From: Sphingopyxis sp. JAI128
GTDB taxonomy: Bacteria > Pseudomonadota > Alphaproteobacteria > Sphingomonadales > Sphingomonadaceae
Reading direction: 5' to 3'
Length of the DNA: 64,000 bases
Assembly: GCF_014207235.1 (NCBI RefSeq)
Contig: NZ_JACHDA010000006.1
Coordinates: 186,001-250,000, forward strand
Positions 40,191 to 49,767 of the stretch are shown piece by piece. The notes below the pieces were generated by a model, which searched no databases, had not been told where the DNA came from, and saw nothing but the letters and a program-made list of their open reading frames with translations. Position numbers and translations under genes: made by a program. Position 1 is the stretch's first letter; each line of letters begins with the position of its first letter.

Positions 40191-40843
40191 TATTTCTTGG
40201 CTTCGGCCGGTGAGGGGGCTGCTGCCGCTGCGTCGGCGGCCGGGGCGGCGGCGCCTTCGGCGGCGGGTGCCGCAGCGTCGCCTTCCGCCGCGGCCGTTCC
40301 TTCGGCAGCCGCCGGCGCGGCTTCGGGGGCGGGAAGCGGCAGGTTCGAACCCTGCGTGTTCATATAGACGATCAGGTTCGCGCGATCTTCGGGGCTGCTG
40401 AGGCCCGCGAAGGACATTTTGGTGCCCGGGGCATATTTACGCGGGCTGGTCAGCCAGGCGTTCATGCCTTCGAAATCCCAGTTGCCGGGAACCGACTTCA
40501 GCGCATCCGAATAGGCAAAGCCCGGAACATGGCCGTGGGTCTTGCCGAGCGCGCCGAACAGATTGGGACCGATGCCGTTCGCGCCGCCCGAATTGATGGT
40601 GTGGCACGCGGCGCATTTCGCGAACACCGCTTCGCCCTTCGCCGGGTCGGCGGCGGCGAGCAGGTTGGCGAGCGGCACGGCCGATTCGCCGCCGCCCGCG
40701 CCGGCTTCGGCGTCTTCGATCGGGTAACCGGGCTTTTCCGGCGCGTGGCTGGCGAACAACATGCTCGACCCGATCGTCAGGCCCAGCGCGCAAATGCCGG
40801 CGAACAGCACCCAGCCGGCAATAGTGTTGTTGCGATTGTCCAT
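40190..40843 (-). CDS. Membrane-anchored cytochrome c (CycM/c552-like)
   Basis: A 217-residue protein with an N-terminal transmembrane anchor (WVLFAGICALGLTIGSSMLF), one heme site CAACHT, GIGPNLFGALGKTHGH, and the Met ligand in GTKMSFAG. An Ala/Pro/Glu-rich C-terminal tail follows the heme domain. It probably carries electrons from complex III to a terminal oxidase. Confidence 0.88.
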   Translation of the reverse strand: MDNRNNTIAGWVLFAGICALGLTIGSSMLFASHAPEKPGYPIEDAEAGAGGGESAVPLANLLAAADPAKGEAVFAKCAACHTINSGGANGIGPNLFGALGKTHGHVPGFAYSDALKSVPGNWDFEGMNAWLTSPRKYAPGTKMSFAGLSSPEDRANLIVYMNTQGSNLPLPAPEAAPAAAEGTAAAEGDAAAPAAEGAAAPAADAAAAAPSPAEAKK

Positions 40844-41028
40844 GCTCTAACAGCCCCGTTAGCTGACGCCCGTGTGGCGGGCGCATATTTGATTTGGACG
40901 CTCCCTTACTGGCGCGGCGACGGCGGCGCAAGAGGATGAAATCGGGTGGGGAGCGAAGAGGGCGGGCGCCGGTTGCGCGGCCGCTGCGGGGCGGCTATGC
41001 GCCGCGGCTCCACCCTGGGAAGGCAGTC

Positions 41029-41922
41029 ATGGGCAGTTATTCGGCTTCGGCGCAGCATCTGGTCGATAAAATGCGGACGGTGGCACTTGCCGATCCGGCG
41101 CGCGGGCTCGCGTTTCAGGGCGCGCCGGGGGCGAACAGCGATCTTGCCGCGCGCGAATATGACCCGAACTCGCTACCGATGCCCTGCTACGCCTTTCAGG
41201 ATGCGATCGACGCCGTGCGCGACGGCCGCGTCGATCGCGCGATCATCCCGATCGAGAACAGCCTGCACGGCCGCGTCGCCGACATTCATTTTCTGCTGCC
41301 CGAATCCGGCCTGTCGATCGTCGGCGAGCATTTTCTGCCGATCCGTTACGGGCTGATGAGCCGCGACCTTGGCCCCGTCACCCGCGCGATGAGCCATGAG
41401 CAGGCGCTCGGACAATGCCGCCACTGGCTGCGCGCCAACAATATCGCCCCGGTTGCGCACAGCGACACCGCGGGCGCGGCGGCGTGGGTCGCCGACAGCG
41501 ACGAAGTGGGATTGGCCGCGCTCGCGCCGCCGCACGCCGCCGAGTTGTACGGGCTGACGCTGCACGGCACCGGGATGGAGGACGCCGATCATAATATGAC
41601 GCGCTTCGTCGTGCTCGCGCGCGAGCCGCTGCCCGATTTTTCGGCGATCGAAGGGCCGGTGATGACGACCTTCATGTTCGAGGTGAAGAATATTCCCGCG
41701 GCGCTTTACAAGGCGCTCGGCGGCTTTGCGACCAATGGCGTCAACATGACCAAGCTCGAAAGCTATCAGACCGGCGGCAGCTTTGCCGCGACGCAATTCT
41801 ATGCCGATATCGTCGGCGCGCCGGGCGACGAGCGCGTCGACCGCGCGCTCGAGGAGCTGGATTTCCAGACCAAGTCGCTGCGCCTGCTCGGCACCTATGC
41901 GCAGGCGCGCGTGCGGCCCTGA
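41029..41922 (+). CDS. pheA: Prephenate dehydratase
   Basis: A 297-residue monofunctional enzyme giving phenylpyruvate for phenylalanine. It has LAFQGAPGANSD, PIENSLHGRV, HNMTRFVVL (the catalytic TRF motif) and a C-terminal ACT domain (KNIPAALYKALGGFATNGVN, TKLESY) for Phe feedback. ATG 41029 follows GGGAAGG. No chorismate mutase domain. Confidence 0.95.
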   Translation: MGSYSASAQHLVDKMRTVALADPARGLAFQGAPGANSDLAAREYDPNSLPMPCYAFQDAIDAVRDGRVDRAIIPIENSLHGRVADIHFLLPESGLSIVGEHFLPIRYGLMSRDLGPVTRAMSHEQALGQCRHWLRANNIAPVAHSDTAGAAAWVADSDEVGLAALAPPHAAELYGLTLHGTGMEDADHNMTRFVVLAREPLPDFSAIEGPVMTTFMFEVKNIPAALYKALGGFATNGVNMTKLESYQTGGSFAATQFYADIVGAPGDERVDRALEELDFQTKSLRLLGTYAQARVRP

Positions 41923-41933
41923 GGTCGAATGGG

Positions 41934-42608
41934 CTAGCCGCCGCGGCGGCGGAGCATGCGCGCGGTCGCCGAGGTCTGGACGATAAACAGCGTCACGAGG
42001 ATGCTGGCGACGACCAGACCGAAAAGGTCGAAGGGCGAGAAATTGCTGCCCTGGATATCCTCGCCGCCGACGATCGGCATCAGCACCGTCATCGCCATCA
42101 GCATCAGGCGCAGTTCGGTTGGGCCGCCGGCCATGTAGGACAGGCGAAATTCTCCAATGATCTTCGCCGAAATGAAGGTGTGGATCGACAGCAGGAAATA
42201 GCCGATGACCCCCATAAGCGCGACGTCGAGCCGCATATAGGGGCTCATCCCGATCGCGGTGATCATCAGGAAGGTCGCGAGCGCATCGACGCTGTGGTCG
42301 ACGAAATAGCCGTAATTGGGGCGTTCGATGCCGCGCCAGCGCGCGAGGCTGCCGTCGAGCGAGTCGCCGAACCAGTTGACGATATAGCCGACAAGCGAGA
42401 GGCCGAGCCATTCGCTGTCGAACCAGCTGAGCAGATAGCCCGCGGCGACAAGGCAGGCACCGACGAAGCCGAGGGTGGTCAGCTGGTCGGGGGTGACCCA
42501 GCCGGGCAGCCGCGCGCACAGCCAGTTGAGCAGGCGGCGCTCGCTGCGCGCGAGGATATTCTGCTGGATGCGGACCGGCGCTTTCGCAACGGGTTCGAAC
42601 TTGCTCAT
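41934..42608 (-). CDS. CDP-alcohol phosphatidyltransferase
   Basis: A 224-residue membrane enzyme with the family motif D..DG..AR........G...D...D seen as DSLDGSLARWRGIERPNYG followed by FVDHSVD. Several hydrophobic helices follow. It transfers a phosphatidyl group to an alcohol headgroup that cannot be named. Convergent with pheA. Confidence 0.86.
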   Translation of the reverse strand: MSKFEPVAKAPVRIQQNILARSERRLLNWLCARLPGWVTPDQLTTLGFVGACLVAAGYLLSWFDSEWLGLSLVGYIVNWFGDSLDGSLARWRGIERPNYGYFVDHSVDALATFLMITAIGMSPYMRLDVALMGVIGYFLLSIHTFISAKIIGEFRLSYMAGGPTELRLMLMAMTVLMPIVGGEDIQGSNFSPFDLFGLVVASILVTLFIVQTSATARMLRRRGG

Positions 42609-42728
42609 GGGGACCCTTTGTTACCGGCTGTCACAAAGGTGCCAGTCAGACGTCATCGCATCGTCATAGAACGAAAGTCACGGATGCGAAAGGGCAGGGC
42701 CGGTCGGCGCGGCGCGTGCCTCGCCCGG

Positions 42729-43235
42729 TCAGTCCCGCCAGGGACCGATTTCGCCGACTTCGCCGATCGTGCGGTATCGCACCGCATCGTCGATCCACGC
42801 GACCTCCCACATCGGCGCGGGGCGCGCCCATTCGCCGATGACGAAGAGCGGCAGTCTGTTCGCCGCGACAAAGGCGAGATCGTCCGCCGTCGGGCCGGGA
42901 ACGATGGTTTCGGACCGCTGGTGCAGCCGCACGACGGCCAGCGTGCCTTGCGGCGGCGGCGGCAGCGGCTGGCGCGCGGAAAAGCCGGTGCTGGCCGCGA
43001 TCGCGGGATAGCCCTTGTCGTCGCGCGCGATCAGCAGCACCTTGTCGGCGTTGACGAAGGGGCCGCCGACTGGACGGCCGACGACCTTGCGCCCCGCGAT
43101 CGCGGCGAATTCGCGCAGGTCGGCGTCGGCGACGGGCGATGCGATTGCGGGGGCAGCGGCCGCCGCTGTGTGGGGAGGCGCCGGGGCGGGGTCGGCGGCA
43201 AGCGCCGCCGCGACGAACAGCAGGGTCTCGATCAA
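42729..43235 (-). CDS. Exported hypothetical protein, polA-coupled
   Basis: A 168-residue protein with a short signal peptide (MIETLLFVAAALAADPAPAP) and an Ala/Pro-rich linker, then a compact domain beginning DADLREFAAIAGRKVV. The C-terminal part (VVRLHQRSETIVPGPTADDL, then FVIGEWARPAPMWEV) faintly recalls JAB/DUF4329-type domains, but the H-x-H zinc pair is not intact. No function assigned. It overlaps the polA stop by 4 bp and is probably in the same transcript. Confidence 0.65.
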   Translation of the reverse strand: MIETLLFVAAALAADPAPAPPHTAAAAAPAIASPVADADLREFAAIAGRKVVGRPVGGPFVNADKVLLIARDDKGYPAIAASTGFSARQPLPPPPQGTLAVVRLHQRSETIVPGPTADDLAFVAANRLPLFVIGEWARPAPMWEVAWIDDAVRYRTIGEVGEIGPWRD

Positions 43236-46042
43236 TGCGCCTGGCCCCAGCTCTTGCCCGTGCCGACCTCGATCTCGAGCGGGACGGAAAGTTTGAGCGC
43301 CGGTTCGGCGGCGCCCGACATGATTGCGCGGATTACCGCGCCCGCAGCTTCGGCCTTGTCCTCGGGCGCCTCGAACACGAGTTCGTCGTGGACCTGCAGC
43401 AGCATCCTGACGTCGGAGAGCCCCGCGTCGGCAAGCGCCTTGGGCATGCGGGCCATCGCGCGCTTGATAAGGTCGGCGCTGGTGCCCTGGATCGGGGCGT
43501 TGATCGCGGCGCGTTCGCTGCCCGCGCGTTCGTTCTGGTTCGCCGCCTTGATCCGCGGAAACCAGGTTTTCCGGCCGAACAAGGTTTCGGTATAACCCTT
43601 GGCGCGCGCGCTTTCGAGCGTGTCGGTGATATAGTCCGAAATGCCGGGGAAGCGTTCGAAATAGCGCGCGATCAGCGCCTGCGCCTCGTCGGGCGTGATC
43701 TCCAGCCGGCCCGCGAGGCCCCAGCGCGAAATGCCGTAGAGAATAGAGAAATTGACCGTCTTCGCCTTGCCGCGCGTGTCGCGATTGACCTCGCCGAACA
43801 ATTCGATCGCGGTCGCGGCGTGAATGTCGTCGCCGCGCGCGAAGGCTTCCTTGAGTTCGGGCACGTCGGCCATATGCGCGGCGAGCCGCAGCTCGATCTG
43901 GCTATAGTCGGCGGCGATCAGCACATGGCCGGGCGCGGCAATGAACGCGTCGCGGATCTGGCGGCCGGTTTCGGTACGGATCGGGATATTTTGCAGGTTG
44001 GGATCGGTCGACGAGAGCCGTCCGGTCTGCGCGCCGACGAGGCTGTAGCTGGTGTGGACACGGCCGGTCGTCGCATTGATCTGCTGTTGCAGGGCGTCGG
44101 TATAGGTCGACTTCAGCTTCGCAAGCTGGCGCCACTCCAATATCTTGCGCGCGATGGGGACGCCGTCTCGTTCGAGCCGTTCGAGCTCGTTCTGGTCGGT
44201 CGACCAGTCGCCCGACTTGCCCTTGCGCCCGCCCTTCAGCCCGAGCTTGTCGAAGAGGATTTCACCGAGCTGTTTCGGGCTGCCGATCGCAAAAGGCTGC
44301 CCGGCCAGCTCGTGAATCTCGCCCTCGATGCTCAGCATTTCGGTCGCAAATTCGCCCGACAGCTTCGCCAGATATTCGCGGTCGACCATGATGCCGGCGC
44401 GCTCCATCCCTTCGACGATCGACGCGAGCGGGCGATCGACCATTTCATAGACGCGCGTGCCGCCTTCGATCGGCAGGCGCAGCTTCAGCAGCTTCCAAAG
44501 GCGCCACGCGACCTCGGCGTCCTCCGCCGCATATTGGGTCGCGCGGTCGAGCGGCACTTCGGCGAAGCTGATCTGCGACTTTCCGGTCCCGCACACCTCC
44601 TTGAACGAAATGCAGACATGGTCGAGGTGCAGCTTCGCCAGTTCGTCGAGGCCATGCTGGTGCTTGCCCGCGTCGAGCGCGAAGCTCATCACCAGCGTGT
44701 CGTCATAGGGTGCGACGGTGATGCCGTGCTGCGCGAGCACGCCGATATCATATTTGAGATTGTGGCCGACCTTCAGCACCGCTTCGTCGGCGAAGAGGGC
44801 GTGGAGCCGCCCCACGGCGTCGGCAAGCGGCACCTGCTCGGGCTTTTCCGCGAACATGTCGGTCCCGCCATGGCCGAGCGGGATATAGCAGGCGCGGCCC
44901 GGCGCCGTCGCCAGGCTGACCCCGACCAATGTCCCCGTGACGCTGTCGAGGGTCGCGGTTTCGGTGTCGGTCGCGACGACATGCGCGGCGCGTGCCTCCT
45001 CGATCCAGCGATCGAGCGCTTCGACCGTGGTCACGGTCTCGTAAAGCGTGCGGTCGATCGGCGGCAGGGCGGGTAGCGCGGGAGTCGACGGTCCGGTACC
45101 GGCCGCCGCCGGGGCCGCCGCGGCGCGGGGCAGCGTCGGCGGCCCGCCGGGCGTGGCGCCGAGGTCGAGCTTGGCCGACAGCGAACGGAAACCATGTTCG
45201 TCGAGGAACAGCTTCAATGGCGCGGGCGGGATCGCGCCGAGTTTCAATGCGTCGAGCGGATCGGGCAGCGGGCAATCGCGCTTCAGGTCGACCAGGACGC
45301 GCGACAATTCGGCCATCGCGCGATGCTCGATCAGATTTTCGCGAAGCTTGCTGGCCTTCATCGTCTCCGCCCCGTCGAGCGCGGCGGCGAGGTTGCCATA
45401 TTCCTGGATCAGCTTGGTCGCGGTCTTGGGGCCTACGCCGCGCACGCCGGGGACATTGTCGACGCTGTCGCCCATCAGCGCCAGCACATCGCCGACAAGG
45501 TCGGGGGTCACGCCGAATTTTTCGTTCACCGCTTCGAGGCCCATCCGGACATTTTTCATCGTGTCGAGCATATCGACATGCGGGCCGTCCGCGGGCTCGC
45601 GGATCAGCTGCATCAAATCCTTGTCGGAAGAGACAATGGTGACGTCCCAGCCCTCGCGCACTGCGGCCTCCGCATAGCTCGCGATCAGGTCGTCGGCCTC
45701 GAAACCCTCCATCTCGATGCAGGGTAGCGAAAAGGCGCGCGTCGCGTCGCGGATCAGCGGGAATTGGGGGCGCAGATCCTCGGGCGGCTCGGGCCGGTTC
45801 GCCTTGTACTGGTCGTAGATCTCGTTGCGGAACGACTGGCTGCTGTGGTCGAGGATGACAGCAAGATGGGTCGGACCGTCGGCGTCATGCAGGTCCTTGG
45901 CGAGCTTCCACAACATCGTCGTATAGCCATAGACCGCACCGACGGGCACGCCCTTGGGGTTCGTCAGCGGCGGCAGGCGGTGATAGGCACGGAAGATGTA
46001 GCTGGAGCCATCGACCAGATAGAGATGATTCTTTTTGGACAT
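43232..46042 (-). CDS. polA: DNA polymerase I
   Basis: A 936-residue repair and Okazaki-fragment polymerase with three domains. The N-terminal 5'-3' exonuclease begins HLYLVDGSSYIFRAYH with LMGDSVDNVPGVRGVGPKTA. The 3'-5' exonuclease has ATDTETATLDS near residue 357, so proofreading is probably intact. The polymerase domain has DYSQIELR (about 709) and VHDELVFE (about 884). A Pro/Ala-rich linker lies between the first two domains. Confidence 0.96.
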   Translation of the reverse strand: MSKKNHLYLVDGSSYIFRAYHRLPPLTNPKGVPVGAVYGYTTMLWKLAKDLHDADGPTHLAVILDHSSQSFRNEIYDQYKANRPEPPEDLRPQFPLIRDATRAFSLPCIEMEGFEADDLIASYAEAAVREGWDVTIVSSDKDLMQLIREPADGPHVDMLDTMKNVRMGLEAVNEKFGVTPDLVGDVLALMGDSVDNVPGVRGVGPKTATKLIQEYGNLAAALDGAETMKASKLRENLIEHRAMAELSRVLVDLKRDCPLPDPLDALKLGAIPPAPLKLFLDEHGFRSLSAKLDLGATPGGPPTLPRAAAAPAAAGTGPSTPALPALPPIDRTLYETVTTVEALDRWIEEARAAHVVATDTETATLDSVTGTLVGVSLATAPGRACYIPLGHGGTDMFAEKPEQVPLADAVGRLHALFADEAVLKVGHNLKYDIGVLAQHGITVAPYDDTLVMSFALDAGKHQHGLDELAKLHLDHVCISFKEVCGTGKSQISFAEVPLDRATQYAAEDAEVAWRLWKLLKLRLPIEGGTRVYEMVDRPLASIVEGMERAGIMVDREYLAKLSGEFATEMLSIEGEIHELAGQPFAIGSPKQLGEILFDKLGLKGGRKGKSGDWSTDQNELERLERDGVPIARKILEWRQLAKLKSTYTDALQQQINATTGRVHTSYSLVGAQTGRLSSTDPNLQNIPIRTETGRQIRDAFIAAPGHVLIAADYSQIELRLAAHMADVPELKEAFARGDDIHAATAIELFGEVNRDTRGKAKTVNFSILYGISRWGLAGRLEITPDEAQALIARYFERFPGISDYITDTLESARAKGYTETLFGRKTWFPRIKAANQNERAGSERAAINAPIQGTSADLIKRAMARMPKALADAGLSDVRMLLQVHDELVFEAPEDKAEAAGAVIRAIMSGAAEPALKLSVPLEIEVGTGKSWGQAH

Positions 46043-46112
46043 GGCGGGGGATGTAGCAGCGACAGTGGGGGCGGCCTAGCTATGTCGGCGCGCAGCGTTC
46101 CAGAAGGTCGGC

Positions 46113-46223
46113 TTTGGGGTGGAGTCCGGACATTCGTCATCCCGGATCCGATCCGGGTGTCGATCCGCCCAATTCCCGCGCGCGCTGAGCAGGGCGGTCG
46201 TGGACCCCGGATCAAGTCCGGGG
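46113..46223. repeat. Palindromic repeat family A, left part, split by the mobile element
   Basis: The unit gctttgg...tccggacattcgtcat-cccggatccgatccggg, then a 50-bp loop, ends in tggaccccggatcaagtccg-gggg at 46201-46223. Its expected tail tgacga is missing here and is found after the copy of ccccggatcaagtccgggg at 60056-60074. Insertion of the element into the right arm of one repeat explains this. Confidence 0.8.
46205..46223 (+). repeat. Left target-site duplication (19 bp)
   Basis: ccccggatcaagtccgggg, identical to 60056-60074. It directly abuts the left terminal inverted repeat. Confidence 0.8.
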
Positions 46224-46263
46224 GGTATAGTGATCGTGGCCTAAAATTGCGTTGATGACCACA
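46224..46263 (+). repeat. Left terminal inverted repeat (40 bp)
   Basis: Begins ggtatagtgatcg and ends gatgaccaca. Against the reverse complement of 60010-60049 it matches at 32 of 40 positions, with the outer 13 and the inner 10 bases identical. These two conserved blocks are likely integrase binding sites. Confidence 0.85.
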
Positions 46264-46434
46264 ATCCCACCCTTCATGTTCGTGGTTTTGGCTGGTCAAT
46301 TGGGAAGGCTGTCGGGGGATAGTCACGAAAAGTGAGAGTCCCCAAACTGACATTTGCATAGGATACGCGGCTTTCGTTCTCTCGGGTCTGTCGCGGAGCA
46401 GTCGTGCCGCAATTTTGCAGTCACAAGTTGTAAC

Positions 46435-47970
46435 GTGAAACGCAGCACCCTCATTCGGGCAGCGAGCTACGTCCGTATGTCCACGGACCTGCAACGCTAT
46501 TCGACCGAAAATCAGGCGGATGCGATCGAGGCATATGCTGCCCGTCATGGCATGGAGATTGTCCGACGATATATCGATGAGGGCAAAAGCGGTCTTAGCA
46601 CCGATGGTCGCGTGGCATTTGAACAACTCATGGATGACGTATCGTCAGGTGCCACCGATTTTGAGGCAATCATCGTCTATGACGTAAGTCGATGGGGCCG
46701 ATTTCAGGATGCAGACGAAAGCGCTTCATACGAATATCTCTGCCGAAAGCGCGGCATCGAAGTCTACTATTGCGCTGAGCAGTTTGAGAACGATGGCAGC
46801 CCGGTCGCTACGATCGTCAAAAACGTCAAACGGGCGATGGCTGCCGAGTATAGCCGCGAGCTTTCCAACAAAGTTTTTATCGGCCAGTGTCGCTTAATTG
46901 AGCTTGGATTTCGCCAAGGCGGACAAGCCGGGTTCGGTTTGCGGCGTTTGTTGATCGACGAACGCGGCAATCCAAAGGGCGAATTGAAACACGGAGAGCG
47001 CAAAAGCCTTCAAACCGATCGCGTTATCTTGGTGCCGGGGCCTCGCGAAGAACGGGAAATCATAGAACGCGCCTTTCGACTCTTCGTCGAACTAGGACAG
47101 AATGAGCGAGAAATCGCCGTTCGGCTCAATGCAGAAGGTGTGCGGACTGATTTAGGGCGTGCTTGGACGCGAGGAACGATCCACCAACTTTTGACGAACG
47201 AAAAATACGTCGGGAACAATGTCTACAATCGTGTTTCGTTCAAGCTGAAAAAGCGACGAGTGCGAAATGCACCCGATCAGTGGGTGCGTTCAACCGGAGC
47301 TTTTCAGCCCATAATAGAGCAAGGGCTTTTCGATCGTGCAGCGGCAATCATTGCGGCTCGATCCTTTCGACTGACGGACGACGAAATGCTCGAACGACTG
47401 CGGAAACTCTATCGAGAGAACGGAATGCTCTCCGGATTGGTGATAGACGAACAGGACGATCTTCCGTCCAGCAACAGCTACCGTCACAGATTCGGAAGCC
47501 TTTTAAGGGCTTATTCGCTCGTCGGATACCAGCCCAGACATGACTATCGGTATATCGAGATTAACCGCGCCCTCCGTCGCAGGCATCCAGAAATGGTCGA
47601 AATGGTCGTCGACGGCCTGCGTGCGAGCGGTGGAGAGGTTGAAAAGCACGATGCTCCCGACATCCTGACGGTCAATGACGAATTCTCGGTTTCTGTTGTC
47701 ATTGCGCGCTGCCAGCAGACGGCGGCGGGGTCACGGCGATGGCGGTTGCGGTTTGATACGGGATTGCTTCCCGACATTAGCGTGGTCGTGCGTATGGACG
47801 CCGCGAACGAGAAACCGCTCGATTACTATCTTCTGCCGCGCATAGATGTTCTCTCGGAACGTCTGCGAATGGCCGATGATAATGGCTTGGTCCTCGACGC
47901 TTACCGATACGACAATCTCGACCTTCTGTTCTCCTTCGCAACGCAGAATTGGCTAAAGGAGGCCGCGTAA
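46435..47970 (+). CDS. Serine recombinase (recombinase family protein)
   Basis: A 511-residue serine recombinase starting at a GTG (46435; a TTG further upstream at 46354 is less likely). The resolvase domain has the catalytic serine in YVRMSTDLQRYSTENQ (S about 16), then YIDEGKSG, IIVYDVSRWGR and KNVKRAMAAEYSRELS. A recombinase domain (GFRQGGQAGFGLRR, ERAFRLF, TIHQLLTNEKYVGN) follows, plus a long C-terminal part without an obvious zinc ribbon. It cuts and rejoins DNA through a phosphoserine bond. ParB starts immediately after its stop. Its target could be the element or another site. Confidence 0.85.
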   Translation: MKRSTLIRAASYVRMSTDLQRYSTENQADAIEAYAARHGMEIVRRYIDEGKSGLSTDGRVAFEQLMDDVSSGATDFEAIIVYDVSRWGRFQDADESASYEYLCRKRGIEVYYCAEQFENDGSPVATIVKNVKRAMAAEYSRELSNKVFIGQCRLIELGFRQGGQAGFGLRRLLIDERGNPKGELKHGERKSLQTDRVILVPGPREEREIIERAFRLFVELGQNEREIAVRLNAEGVRTDLGRAWTRGTIHQLLTNEKYVGNNVYNRVSFKLKKRRVRNAPDQWVRSTGAFQPIIEQGLFDRAAAIIAARSFRLTDDEMLERLRKLYRENGMLSGLVIDEQDDLPSSNSYRHRFGSLLRAYSLVGYQPRHDYRYIEINRALRRRHPEMVEMVVDGLRASGGEVEKHDAPDILTVNDEFSVSVVIARCQQTAAGSRRWRLRFDTGLLPDISVVVRMDAANEKPLDYYLLPRIDVLSERLRMADDNGLVLDAYRYDNLDLLFSFATQNWLKEAA

Positions 47971-48855
47971 ATGCCGAATGATGAGATCGTTATGGTTCCG
48001 ATCGATCAGGTCAGCGTGCTAAATCCGCGATCGCGCAACGAGCAGCAGCATCAAGAAATCATCGATAACATCGAAACGATCGGCTTAAAGCGCCCCGTTA
48101 CGGTGCGCCGCCACCCTACACTGAATGACCGATACGAAGTTGTCTGCGGTGAAGGACGACTAGAGGCGTTCCGGAGGTTGGATCAGGCCGAAATTCCGGT
48201 GGTGATCGTGGACGCTAGCGAAGAAGATTGCCTCATCATGGGGCTGGTCGAAAACCTCGCTCGGCGGCAACACCGACCGATCGACATCATGGCGGACATC
48301 GGCAACCTTCATCAGAGGGGATATACCGACAATGAAATAGCGGAGAAAATTGGCTTCACTGCTTCATGGGTCAATATGGTGGTAAAGCTGCTGACAAATG
48401 GGGAAGAGCGCCTTTTGGCGGCTGTCGAGAGTGGCGTTATTCCGGTAAGTCTGGCGGTCGACATTGCTCGCGCGAGCGATGCTGAAGAGCAGAATGTCCT
48501 TGCCGAAGCGTATGCGCAGGGAAAATTGAAAGGCAAAAAGCTCGGACGCATCCGGCGATTGCTCGAAGCTCGCCGAACTCAGCGAAAAAATGTCAAAGAT
48601 AGCGGGCTTGGAAGGGGCGCAGAGCGGGCACGGAAACTGACGCCAGACGAATTGCTCCGCCTCTATCAGCGAGAGGCAGAGAAGCAGCAGTTGATCGTCA
48701 AGCGATCGGATTTCACGCGCAGTCGGCTGTTGTTTGTCGTCGAAGCACTTCGTGATGTGGTCGCCAATGAAACATTCCACACCCTGTTACGTGCCGAGGA
48801 TTTGAACAGGATGCCTGCTTGGCTCTATGAGAAAATAGCGGAACAGGCGGCATGA
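47971..48855 (+). CDS. ParB/RepB-type partition protein
   Basis: A 294-residue ParB-like protein. The N-terminal domain has VPIDQVSVLNPRSRN, CGEGRLEAFRRL (a CTP-site-like block) and VENLARRQHRPID. A HTH region follows (YTDNEIAEKIGFTASWVNMVV). It has no Walker ATPase partner in the element, so classical partition is unproven. Its ATG follows the recombinase stop directly, with AAAGGAGG inside the recombinase end as RBS. Confidence 0.85.
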   Translation: MPNDEIVMVPIDQVSVLNPRSRNEQQHQEIIDNIETIGLKRPVTVRRHPTLNDRYEVVCGEGRLEAFRRLDQAEIPVVIVDASEEDCLIMGLVENLARRQHRPIDIMADIGNLHQRGYTDNEIAEKIGFTASWVNMVVKLLTNGEERLLAAVESGVIPVSLAVDIARASDAEEQNVLAEAYAQGKLKGKKLGRIRRLLEARRTQRKNVKDSGLGRGAERARKLTPDELLRLYQREAEKQQLIVKRSDFTRSRLLFVVEALRDVVANETFHTLLRAEDLNRMPAWLYEKIAEQAA

Positions 48856-49748
48856 AAGATGGCCCGGACGGCAGGGTGCATCTCGCATTCGAACGCAATC
48901 TGATAACGGTTGCAGTCGAGAATCTGATTCCGCTTAAAACGATGCGGAACAACTTTAAAGCCAGCAAAAAATATCAGCAAATCCTGTCCTCAATCCGCGC
49001 GATGGGAATCGTCGAAGCGCCAGCGGTTATTTCCGACCCCAAAAATCCGGACAAATTTTTGCTGCTCGACGGCCATCTGCGCATTGAAGCCTTGCGAGAA
49101 ATCGGCACATCCTACGTGCGCTGCCTCGTTGCCACCGACGATGAAGCCTATACCTACAACAAGCGCATCAATCGCCTAAGCGCGACGCAGGAACACGCGA
49201 TGGTCGCCCGTGCGATGGCTCGTGGCGTGTCAGCAGATCGCATCGCGCAGGCGCTTGGCCTCGAACCTTCGTCGATCATGCGCAGATCAAGGCTTCTCAA
49301 CGGCATGTGTCCGGAAGCGGTGGAACTTCTAAAAGACAAGCCATGCTCGATGAAGGTCTTTGAAGTTTTGCGATTGATGCAACCGCTGCGCCAGATCGCG
49401 GCGGCAGAGATCATGATTGGCCAAGCAAATTTTACGGCGGTTTTTGCCCGCACAATCTTACTTGCGACACCCCCAGATCAACTGGTGCCGCAGCGCCAGA
49501 AAAGTCAGACGAAAAATAGCGCACTCGAACATATGGCGCGATTGGAACGTGAATTGGTCAATCTCCAGTCGCAGGTAAAGGCCGTTGAGGACAGCTATGG
49601 AATTGATAATCTCCACCTCACATTAGCGCAGGCCTATCTCAAAAAGCTGCTGAGCAATGCCCGCATCGTTCGTTGGCTATCGCAGCACAGACCCGAATAT
49701 CTCGAACAATTTCAGACGATCGCAGAAGTATCTGCGTTACCGACGTAA
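48852..49748 (+). CDS. RepB C-terminal-domain partition-like protein
   Basis: A 298-residue protein with a ParB-like N-terminal domain (IPLKTMRNNFKASKKYQQIL, LLDGHLRIEALREIG), an HTH (MARGVSADRIAQALGLEPSS), and a C-terminal part like the RepB plasmid-partition family (coiled-coil about residues 215-245). Coupled to parB by ATGA. Recombinase - ParB - RepB-C trios recur as a unit in alphaproteobacterial genomes, to my knowledge; function unproven. Confidence 0.8.
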   Translation: MKDGPDGRVHLAFERNLITVAVENLIPLKTMRNNFKASKKYQQILSSIRAMGIVEAPAVISDPKNPDKFLLLDGHLRIEALREIGTSYVRCLVATDDEAYTYNKRINRLSATQEHAMVARAMARGVSADRIAQALGLEPSSIMRRSRLLNGMCPEAVELLKDKPCSMKVFEVLRLMQPLRQIAAAEIMIGQANFTAVFARTILLATPPDQLVPQRQKSQTKNSALEHMARLERELVNLQSQVKAVEDSYGIDNLHLTLAQAYLKKLLSNARIVRWLSQHRPEYLEQFQTIAEVSALPT

Positions 49749-49767
49749 TATCGCGTTATCGTGATTT

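Noticed and set aside
46205..46263. Serine-integrase attachment sites as the element ends
   Set aside because: Serine recombinases leave short core overlaps, not 40-bp TIRs with a 19-bp duplication; the ends fit Cas1 better.
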